Part shown: positions 6,980-12,268 of the stretch, piece by piece
Layout: every line of letters begins with the position of its first letter
Numbering within the stretch: position 1 is the first letter of the stretch
Assembly: GCA_945971755.1 (NCBI GenBank)
Contig: CAMFPJ010000032.1
Location: forward strand, 1 to 12,268
Length of the DNA stretch: 12,268 nucleotides
Direction: 5' to 3'
Origin: an uncultured Clostridia bacterium
GTDB taxonomy: Bacteria; Bacillota; Clostridia; Oscillospirales; Acutalibacteraceae
Translations under genes and position numbers: made by a program
The notes under the pieces: generated by a model
What the model saw: only the letters and a program-made list of their open reading frames with translations
Database searches by the model: none
What the model was told of the DNA's origin: nothing

Positions 6980-8272
6980 ATGGATAATATAAATATTTTA
7001 GTATTCCCTTGTGGCTCTGAAATCGGACTTGAACTTCACCGTTCGCTTAAAGACATTCGCTTTATCACTCTGTTTGGCGGTTCAAGCGTTGATGATCACG
7101 GAAAATTTGTTTATAAGAACTATATCGGTGATATTCCGTTTATCACCGACCCTGATTTTGTGGATAAATTAAATGAAAAACTTGATGAAAACAACATTGA
7201 TTTCATTTTTCCTGCATTTGACAGCGTAATTGTCGCTCTTATTAAAAATCGTGAAAAGCTTCACGCTAAAGTGCTTACTTGTCCTGATGAAACTGTTGAG
7301 ATTTGCAGAAGCAAATCAAAAACATACGCTAAACTTGCGGGTAGCGATTTCTTGCCGCTTACATACCGGTCGCCTGATGAAATCAAGCAATACCCTGTAA
7401 TTATCAAGCCAACAGAATCGCAGGGTGCACAGGGCTTTATGATTCTTGAAAATGAAGAACAGCTAAAATACGAGCTCTCAATCCGTACAGATGAACAAGT
7501 TGTTTGTGAATATCTTCCCGGTGAGGAATATACCATTGACTGTTTTACTGACAGACACGGGGTGCTGCGTTATGCATCTTGTCGCAATCGCCATAGAATT
7601 AAGAATGGTATCAGTGTTAATTCATCACTTATGGAGCCTGATGCAAGAGTTCGTGAGATTGCAGAAGAAATCAATAGAAAAATGGATTATCGCGGTGTCT
7701 GGTTTTTCCAGCTTAAACGAAATCTTAACGGTGAATATCGTTTGCTTGAATGTGCAACAAGAGTTGCAGGAACAATGTGTGTAGAGCGTGCAGCAGGTGT
7801 AAATTTGCCACTTATGACTGTGTTTGATGCGCTTGATTACGACATTGAAATGCCCGAGGCAATTAAAGGTGTTTGTGTTGACCGTGCACTTCATAATGTT
7901 TTCAAGCTTGATATTGAATATGACGAGGTTTATATGGACTTTGACGATACTGTTATTGTTCACGATAAAGTTAACCGTACAGTACTCAGTTTTATTTATC
8001 AGTGTGTTGAGAATAAAATTCCCGTGACACTTCTTACTCGTCACGAAACTGACATTATAGAAGATTTGAAGGCTCGTAGAATTGCTCCTGAGTTGTTTGA
8101 CAAGATTATTTGTTTACCGAGAAGTGAAAGAAAAATTGACCATGTCAATCCATCTCCAAAAGCATTGTTTGTGGACGATTCGTTTGCAGAAAGAAAGAGT
8201 ATGACAGACACTTTCGGTATTATCTCATTAGGCGTTGATGCTGTTGAAGCACTTTTAGACGAAAAGCAGTAA
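6980..8272 (+). CDS. ATP-grasp domain fused to a C-terminal HAD-like domain
   Basis: Predicted 430-residue cytoplasmic protein of unknown specific function. Residues 1-110 form a Rossmann-like pre-ATP-grasp region, as in CarB- and PylC-like ligases. Residues about 115-300 are ATP-grasp: YPVIIKPTESQGAQG with ATP-binding K143, CEYLPGEEYTIDCF, and LLECATRVAG with E257 and R261. The usual metal-site pattern ExNxR reads E-C-A-T-R, with alanine at the Asn position. Residues about 315-430 look like a small capless HAD domain: DFDDT at 320-324 fits DxDxT, T353 in TLLTRH is motif II, and VDDSF with D399 and D400 is motif IV. ATP-grasp enzymes join a carboxylate to an amine or thiol through an acyl phosphate; HAD domains are mostly phosphatases. 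In this operon, amide decoration of the amino sugar is a guess. AAGGTGA overlaps the upstream stop and sets the ATG. Confidence 0.8.
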   Translation: MDNINILVFPCGSEIGLELHRSLKDIRFITLFGGSSVDDHGKFVYKNYIGDIPFITDPDFVDKLNEKLDENNIDFIFPAFDSVIVALIKNREKLHAKVLTCPDETVEICRSKSKTYAKLAGSDFLPLTYRSPDEIKQYPVIIKPTESQGAQGFMILENEEQLKYELSIRTDEQVVCEYLPGEEYTIDCFTDRHGVLRYASCRNRHRIKNGISVNSSLMEPDARVREIAEEINRKMDYRGVWFFQLKRNLNGEYRLLECATRVAGTMCVERAAGVNLPLMTVFDALDYDIEMPEAIKGVCVDRALHNVFKLDIEYDEVYMDFDDTVIVHDKVNRTVLSFIYQCVENKIPVTLLTRHETDIIEDLKARRIAPELFDKIICLPRSERKIDHVNPSPKALFVDDSFAERKSMTDTFGIISLGVDAVEALLDEKQ

Positions 8273-8285
8273 AGAAGGTATTGCA

Positions 8286-9053
8286 TTGGTAAGAAAAGTC
8301 AAAAAATATCAGTTCTTGTTTGAGGAATTGGTTAAGCGTGATTTCAAAAAGAAATATAAAGGCACAATTCTCGGTGTTTTGTGGAGTCTTTTAGCGCCGC
8401 TTTTAAATGTACTTGTGTTAGCGCTTGTTTTTACTGCGGTCTTTAAGAGAGATCAGGAGCATTTTATCATATACATTTTCAGCGGCACTCTTGTTATGTC
8501 TTTTTATACTGAGTGTACACAAGGATGTATGCGCGCTTTAATAGCGAATTCTGCAATATTTACAAAAATAAATGTACCGAAATATTTGTTTATGGTGTCA
8601 AAAACAATCCAAGCGTTTATAAATTTTTCGCTTACACTTATTTTGTTCTTTGTGTTCTGTGCCATAGATAAAATACAATTCGGTCTCCACATGTTAACGC
8701 TTATATTCCCTGTGTGTACGCTTCTCGTATTTAACTTTGGCGTAGGAATGATTTTGTCGGCACTTTATGTTTTCTTTAAGGATGTTGAATATCTTTACGG
8801 CGTATTTTTAACGCTCTTAAACTACGTTTCGGCAATATTCTATCCTATAACGATTATACCTGAAAAATTCAGATGGCTGTTTTTATTAAACCCGGTTTAC
8901 GATTACATAAACTACTTTCGTGTTGTTGTAATTGACGGTGCAATTCCGTCAATCAATCATCATGTGCTTTGTTTCGGATACGCATTTCTGTTTTTAGCAA
9001 TAGGTTGTGTGGTTTACAAAAAATGTGATCACGAATTCCTTTATTATGTGTAG
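8286..9053 (+). CDS. ABC-2 type polysaccharide/teichoic acid export permease (TagG/Wzm family)
   Basis: Predicted 255-residue integral membrane protein forming the channel half of a lipid-linked glycopolymer exporter. The N terminus has the family hallmark of a short amphipathic segment leading to DFKKKYKGTILGVLWSLL, then about six hydrophobic spans near residues 30-52, 60-80, 108-128, 135-160, 167-187 and 227-245. The segment before the last span (FLLNPVYDYINYFR) is typical of the family. The start is a TTG at 8286 with AAGAAGG 7 nt upstream. It lies 13 bp after the ATP-grasp/HAD gene and 12 bp before its ATPase partner, which supports a permease-ATPase pair. The exported material would be the polymer made by the upstream transferases. 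Confidence 0.92.
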   Translation: MVRKVKKYQFLFEELVKRDFKKKYKGTILGVLWSLLAPLLNVLVLALVFTAVFKRDQEHFIIYIFSGTLVMSFYTECTQGCMRALIANSAIFTKINVPKYLFMVSKTIQAFINFSLTLILFFVFCAIDKIQFGLHMLTLIFPVCTLLVFNFGVGMILSALYVFFKDVEYLYGVFLTLLNYVSAIFYPITIIPEKFRWLFLLNPVYDYINYFRVVVIDGAIPSINHHVLCFGYAFLFLAIGCVVYKKCDHEFLYYV

Positions 9054-9065
9054 CGGGGTGAATTT

Positions 9066-10004
9066 ATGGCAGTTATAGAATGTAAAAATGTTTCAATCCG
9101 TTATAAAACAGGCGATCTAAAGTCAATCGGACTTAAGGACTATGTTATCAGTAAGCTTAAAGGTAATTATCATGTAACTGAATTCTGGGCAGATAAAGAC
9201 ATAACCTTTACCCTTGAAAAAGGTGATATGCTCGGCATTGTCGGTGCAAACGGTGCAGGCAAATCAACACTATTAAAAGCGATTACAGGTATCATGGTAC
9301 CCACAAAGGGGGAAGTTAAAGTTAACGGCAACATTGCCGCCCTTTTGGAACTCGCTTCGGGATTTGATCCTGATTTAACAGTTCGTGAAAACACGTATCT
9401 TAGAGGCGCGTTGTTGGGATATACAAGAAAATTTATTGATGAAAAATACGATGAAATCATTGATTTTGCAGAACTTAAGGATTTTGAGAGTTATGCTTTC
9501 AAGCAGCTTTCAAGCGGTATGAAAAGCCGTTTGGCATTCTCGATTGCGTGTCTTGTTGAGCCCGATGTTATTATTCTTGATGAGGTTTTGTCAGTAGGTG
9601 ACGAAGGTTTCAAAGATAAAAGTGCCTATAAGATTAAGGGCATTTTGGATCGGGGGGTTACGGGAATCCTCGTATCTCACTCAGTTCAACAAGTTCGTGA
9701 CCTGTGTAATAAGTGCTTGTGGCTTGACCACGGTAATCAAATTGCATTTAATTCAACATATGTTGTTTGTAATGCATATTGTGTGTATCTTTTTTCAGAT
9801 AAAAATCCCAAATATTTGCCTAAGAATGATGAGGAACTCCAATATAACTCCGACACGTTCAAAATTGCTTGGCATCTTCGCACAATGGAGCGCACAAACG
9901 GCATAAACCCGCACGAAACCGAAACTACTAAAATAAAGCGAATTCTTGTGGATGTTGATAATATGACTCCGGAAGAAAGAGCGGACTTTTTAGCAGATTT
10001 TTAA
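9066..10004 (+). CDS. ABC transporter ATPase for teichoic acid/polysaccharide export (TagH/Wzt family)
   Basis: Predicted 312-residue nucleotide-binding subunit that powers the adjacent permease. Walker A is GANGAGKST at 60-68 (K66), the signature motif is LSSGM at 148-152, Walker B is VIILDE with D172 and E173, and the H-loop histidine is H205 in VSHSVQQ. ALLELASGFDPDLTVREN after Walker A is the stretch characteristic of the TagH/Wzt branch. About 70-80 residues follow the ATPase core, ending in a charged tail. This is too short for the carbohydrate-binding domain of long Wzt proteins or the extracytoplasmic tail of Bacillus TagH. Recognition of a chain-end cap is therefore unlikely to reside here. 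GGGGTGA precedes ATG 9066. Confidence 0.93.
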   Translation: MAVIECKNVSIRYKTGDLKSIGLKDYVISKLKGNYHVTEFWADKDITFTLEKGDMLGIVGANGAGKSTLLKAITGIMVPTKGEVKVNGNIAALLELASGFDPDLTVRENTYLRGALLGYTRKFIDEKYDEIIDFAELKDFESYAFKQLSSGMKSRLAFSIACLVEPDVIILDEVLSVGDEGFKDKSAYKIKGILDRGVTGILVSHSVQQVRDLCNKCLWLDHGNQIAFNSTYVVCNAYCVYLFSDKNPKYLPKNDEELQYNSDTFKIAWHLRTMERTNGINPHETETTKIKRILVDVDNMTPEERADFLADF

Positions 10005-10020
10005 TAACGAGGTGTAAACA

Positions 10021-10905
10021 ATGAAAGGTATTATTCTTGCTGGTGGCTCAGGCACAAGACTTTATCCCTTGACACGAGTTACTTCAAAACAACTTCTCCC
10101 GGTTTATGACAAGCCAATGATTTACTATCCCTTGTCAACGCTTATGCTTGCGGGTATTAGAGATATTCTTATTATCTCAACACCTGATGATACCCCTCGC
10201 TTTGAACAACTGCTTGGTGACGGACATCAATTCGGTGTAAATCTTTCTTACAAGGTTCAACCAAGTCCCGATGGATTGGCACAAGCCTTTTTAATCGGTG
10301 AGGACTTTATCGGCAACGACTCTTGCGCTATGGTGCTTGGAGATAATATTTTCTACGGCGGTTACTTCTCAAAGCATTTGGCAGATGCGGTTGCAAATGC
10401 AGAAAACGGCAATGCAACAATTTTCGGTTATTATGTTCATGATCCCGAACGCTTTGGAATTGTTGAGTTTGACAATAATCTTAAAGTGCTTTCGCTTGAA
10501 GAAAAACCTGAAAATCCAAAATCGAACTACTGCGTAACGGGACTTTATTTCTATGATAATCGTGTAGTTGAGATGGCTAAAAAAGTTAAGCCGTCTGCTC
10601 GCGGTGAATTGGAAATTACAGACCTTAATAAACTTTATCTTGAAGCAGACAGCCTTCAGGTACAAATTCTCGGACGAGGCTTTACTTGGCTTGATACAGG
10701 TACAATGGACAGCCTTATGGAGGCGGCATCGTTTGTAAGGACAATGCAAAGTCATCAAGGCGTTACGGTTTCTGCCGTTGAGGAGATTGCATACCATAAA
10801 GGTTGGATTACAAAAGAGGAGCTTTTGAATTCTGCAGAACTTTACGGCAAGTCACCTTACGGTGAGCATTTAAGAAGAGTTGCACTTAATAAACTACGTT
10901 ACTAA
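10021..10905 (+). CDS. rfbA: Glucose-1-phosphate thymidylyltransferase (RmlA)
   Basis: Predicted 294-residue enzyme, the usual length for RmlA, that makes dTDP-glucose from dTTP and glucose-1-phosphate in the cytoplasm. LAGGSGTRLYPLT at residues 6-18 is the nucleotide-binding signature with R13, followed by K23 in SKQLLPVYDKPM. VLGDNIFYG carries the metal-binding D108. LEEKPENPKSNYCVTGLYFYD and GRGFTWLDTGTMDSLMEA are characteristic of the RmlA group and separate it from GalU and GlgC. GAGGTG precedes the ATG. It lies 16 bp after the exporter ATPase and 16 bp before RmlB, so the two consecutive steps of dTDP-4-keto-6-deoxyglucose synthesis are encoded together at the end of the operon. Confidence 0.97.
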   Translation: MKGIILAGGSGTRLYPLTRVTSKQLLPVYDKPMIYYPLSTLMLAGIRDILIISTPDDTPRFEQLLGDGHQFGVNLSYKVQPSPDGLAQAFLIGEDFIGNDSCAMVLGDNIFYGGYFSKHLADAVANAENGNATIFGYYVHDPERFGIVEFDNNLKVLSLEEKPENPKSNYCVTGLYFYDNRVVEMAKKVKPSARGELEITDLNKLYLEADSLQVQILGRGFTWLDTGTMDSLMEAASFVRTMQSHQGVTVSAVEEIAYHKGWITKEELLNSAELYGKSPYGEHLRRVALNKLRY

Positions 10906-10921
10906 TTTGAGAGGTGTATAT

Positions 10922-11941
10922 ATGAATATTATAGTTACAGGCGGTGCCGGATTTATCGGCTCAAACTTTATTTTTCACATGTTAAAAAAATATCCTGAGT
11001 ACAGAATTATTTGTGTTGATAAACTTACTTATGCAGGTAATCTTTCAACACTTAAGCCTGTTATGGATAATCCTAATTTCCGTTTTGCAAAACTTGATAT
11101 TTGCGACAGAGAGGGCATTTTTAAGCTATTTGAGGAGGAAAAGCCCGATATTGTTGTAAACTTTGCGGCAGAAAGTCACGTTGACCGTTCCATTGAAAAT
11201 CCGGGAATTTTTCTTGAAACAAATATTATGGGTACAGCCGTTCTTATGGACGCTTGTCGTAAATATGGAATTACCCGTTATCATCAGGTTTCAACTGATG
11301 AGGTTTACGGTGATTTACCGCTTGACAGACCTGATTTATTCTTTACTGAAGAAACACCTATTCACACAAGCAGTCCCTACAGTTCATCAAAAGCAGCGGC
11401 AGACCTTTTGGTACTGGCATACCATCGTACTTACGGATTGCCTGTTACAATTTCCCGTTGCTCAAACAACTACGGTCCGTATCATTTCCCGGAAAAGCTT
11501 ATTCCTCTTATGATAGCAAATGCTCTTAACGATAAACCGCTCCCTGTTTACGGTGAAGGGCTCAATGTACGTGACTGGCTCTATGTTGAGGACCACTGTA
11601 AAGCCATTGACCTTATTATTCATAAGGGCAGAGTTGGAGAGGTTTACAATATTGGCGGACACAATGAAATGAGAAATATTGATATTGTTAAAATTATTTG
11701 TAAAGCTCTTGATAAGCCGGAAAGTCTTATAACTTATGTTACCGACCGTAAAGGGCATGATATGCGTTATGCAATAGACCCGACAAAAATCCATAACGAG
11801 TTAGGTTGGCTTCCTGAAACAATGTTTAAGGACGGTATCAAAAAAACTATTGATTGGTATCTTGAAAACCGTGAGTGGTGGGAAACTATTATCAGCGGTG
11901 AATATCAAAACTACTATGAGCAAATGTATGGCAACAGATAA
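10922..11941 (+). CDS. rfbB: dTDP-glucose 4,6-dehydratase (RmlB)
   Basis: Predicted 339-residue extended SDR that converts dTDP-glucose to dTDP-4-keto-6-deoxyglucose with bound NAD. VTGGAGFIGSNF opens the Rossmann fold (G7, G10, G13). LTYAGNLSTL and NFAAESHVDRSI are RmlB hallmarks. STDEVYG at 124-130 contains the catalytic Thr-Asp-Glu (T125, D126, E127), and Y153 with K157 in YSSSK complete the active site. SNNYGPYHFPEKLIP is also diagnostic. The start is ATG 10922, preceded by GAGAGGTG; an upstream in-frame ATG at 10880 lies inside rfbA and has no ribosome site. It is the last gene of the operon. RmlC and RmlD, needed for rhamnose, do not follow it. Confidence 0.97.
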   Translation: MNIIVTGGAGFIGSNFIFHMLKKYPEYRIICVDKLTYAGNLSTLKPVMDNPNFRFAKLDICDREGIFKLFEEEKPDIVVNFAAESHVDRSIENPGIFLETNIMGTAVLMDACRKYGITRYHQVSTDEVYGDLPLDRPDLFFTEETPIHTSSPYSSSKAAADLLVLAYHRTYGLPVTISRCSNNYGPYHFPEKLIPLMIANALNDKPLPVYGEGLNVRDWLYVEDHCKAIDLIIHKGRVGEVYNIGGHNEMRNIDIVKIICKALDKPESLITYVTDRKGHDMRYAIDPTKIHNELGWLPETMFKDGIKKTIDWYLENREWWETIISGEYQNYYEQMYGNR

Positions 11942-11952
11942 ATAGTTTAACA

Positions 11953-12003
11953 TGGTTATAATTGTATTTTCATAAGATTTGGGGAAAGTGAAAATCATAA
12001 CCA
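11953..12003 (+). other. Imperfect AT-rich stem just after the last gene
   Basis: TGGTTAT at 11953-11959 pairs with ATAACCA at 11997-12003, and ATTTTCA at 11966-11972 pairs with TGAAAAT at 11989-11995. An asymmetric internal loop (6 nt against 1) separates the two 7-bp stems, and the terminal loop is 16 nt. It begins 11 nt past the RmlB stop and has no T-run, so it is not a terminator. It may shape the 3' end of the operon messenger or belong to the repeat cluster that follows. Confidence 0.45.
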
Positions 12004-12008
12004 CTCGT

Positions 12009-12068
12009 AAACCGGTGGTTTGCACAGGCCCTATAAGGGCCGCCCACCGGCTCGCCCCTTTTAGGGGC
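12009..12068 (+). repeat. Cluster of GC-rich hairpins, candidate palindromic repeat or structured RNA
   Basis: CCGGTGG (12012-12018) pairs with CCACCGG (12044-12050) and encloses a perfect hairpin GGCCCT-ATA-AGGGCC (12027-12041). Next to it stands GCCCCT-TTT-AGGGGC (12054-12068). The base composition is far richer in G+C than the surrounding sequence, and no reading frame explains it. Such nested small palindromes resemble REP-like units, MITE ends or the subterminal hairpins of IS200/IS605-type elements, but no transposase is nearby. A structured non-coding RNA or messenger 3' element is also possible. Identity is not established. Confidence 0.5.
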
Positions 12069-12100
12069 ACAGAAGTTTGACATCGCGTTACCATCTCAGG

Positions 12101-12128
12101 CAGCCGCTCACGTGCGGCTGTCTTTTTT
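12101..12128 (+). terminator. Rho-independent terminator
   Basis: CAGCCGC at 12101-12107 pairs with GCGGCTG at 12114-12120 around the loop TCACGT. The stem is followed at once by a U-rich tract, TCTTTTTTT at 12121-12129. It is the first good terminator after the operon, about 160 nt past the RmlB stop, and would end the ten-gene transcript together with the hairpins that precede it. Confidence 0.85.
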
Positions 12129-12165
12129 TGTGCCTACATATTCTTGTTAAAACAATATTCTCGTA

Positions 12166-12195
12166 ACGGTCAAAATCTATGATTTTGGGCACCGT
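12166..12195. repeat. Inverted repeat in the downstream intergenic region
   Basis: ACGGT and CAAAATC at 12166-12177 pair with GATTTTG at 12181-12187 and ACCGT at 12191-12195, leaving a 3-nt loop TAT and a 3-nt bulge GGC on the right arm, 12 bp in all. No T-run follows, so it is not a classic terminator. It could be a regulatory site for a gene beyond the window or part of a mobile element. The remaining sequence to 12268 is AT-rich and shows no gene or convincing promoter. Confidence 0.45.
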
Positions 12196-12268
12196 ATCAT
12201 AAATAAAATCAAAATGAAATATTTACAAAAAATATTATTTCGCTTGCAATAACAGGGTAAAAAAGGTA

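Noticed and set aside
7625..8044. 139-residue open frame on the minus strand inside the ATP-grasp/HAD gene
   Set aside because: Opposite strand of a well-supported gene, rich in Ile, Asn, Thr and Cys as expected from the antisense of AT-rich codons, with no motif seen.
10369..10797. 142-residue open frame on the minus strand inside rfbA
   Set aside because: It lies wholly opposite a confident RmlA gene, has low-complexity basic and cysteine-rich composition and no recognisable domain. It is a shadow of the coding strand.
10880..10921. 14-codon upstream extension of rfbB from an ATG at 10880
   Set aside because: It overlaps the end of rfbA, and the encoded residues precede the normal RmlB N terminus (MNIIVTGGAGFIG). 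The ATG at 10922 has a clear ribosome site.
12009..12068. CRISPR array or tRNA gene in the palindromic 3' region
   Set aside because: There are no regularly spaced direct repeats and no cloverleaf or T-loop consensus. The hairpins differ from one another in sequence.
11801..12094. 97-residue minus-strand frame spanning the end of rfbB and the hairpin region
   Set aside because: Its sequence crosses palindromic repeats and antisense RmlB codons, with no recognisable domain or ribosome site.

Overview
The window is AT-rich. It is packed with same-strand genes separated by only 9-18 bp, with purine-rich Shine-Dalgarno sites (AAGGAG, AAGAAGG, AAGGTGG types) and frequent TTG/GTG starts. Together with the protein types this points to a low-GC Gram-positive, most likely an anaerobic, possibly gut-associated member of the Clostridia. 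No genus can be named from the sequence alone.

Layout. Positions 1-336 hold a decayed transposase fragment (HTH end only) on the minus strand. Positions 337-536 hold a 10-bp inverted repeat and a convincing extended -10 promoter (488-516). From 573 to 11941 there are ten plus-strand genes that look like one operon: (1) a GT2 glycosyltransferase; (2) a DegT/DnrJ/EryC1/StrS sugar aminotransferase; (3) an IspD/TarI-type cytidylyltransferase; (4) an extended SDR (NAD-dependent epimerase/dehydratase family); (5) an 824-residue fusion of a GT2 domain and a TagF/TarL-type CDP-polyol phosphotransferase; (6) an ATP-grasp/HAD fusion; (7) a TagG/Wzm-type ABC permease; (8) a TagH/Wzt-type ATPase; (9) RmlA; (10) RmlB. 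Positions 11942-12130 are densely folded, with an AT-rich stem, a nested GC-rich hairpin, a second GC-rich hairpin and a rho-independent terminator. The last ~140 bp hold another inverted repeat and no gene.

How the genes fit together (inference). RmlA and RmlB convert glucose-1-phosphate to dTDP-4-keto-6-deoxyglucose. RmlC and RmlD are absent from the window, and the operon instead carries a sugar aminotransferase, so a dTDP-amino-dideoxyhexose is a reasonable product. The cytidylyltransferase, possibly with the SDR, would supply a CDP-activated polyol or sugar to the phosphotransferase half of gene 5. The GT2 domains would add sugars to a lipid-linked, phosphodiester-containing polymer, which the ABC transporter would export. 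The ATP-grasp/HAD protein is the least explained member; one idea is that it attaches a carboxylate to the amino sugar. The whole reads as a teichoic-acid-like wall or capsular phosphopolymer locus. Initiation enzymes (TagO/TagA/TagB types) are not seen and would have to lie elsewhere.
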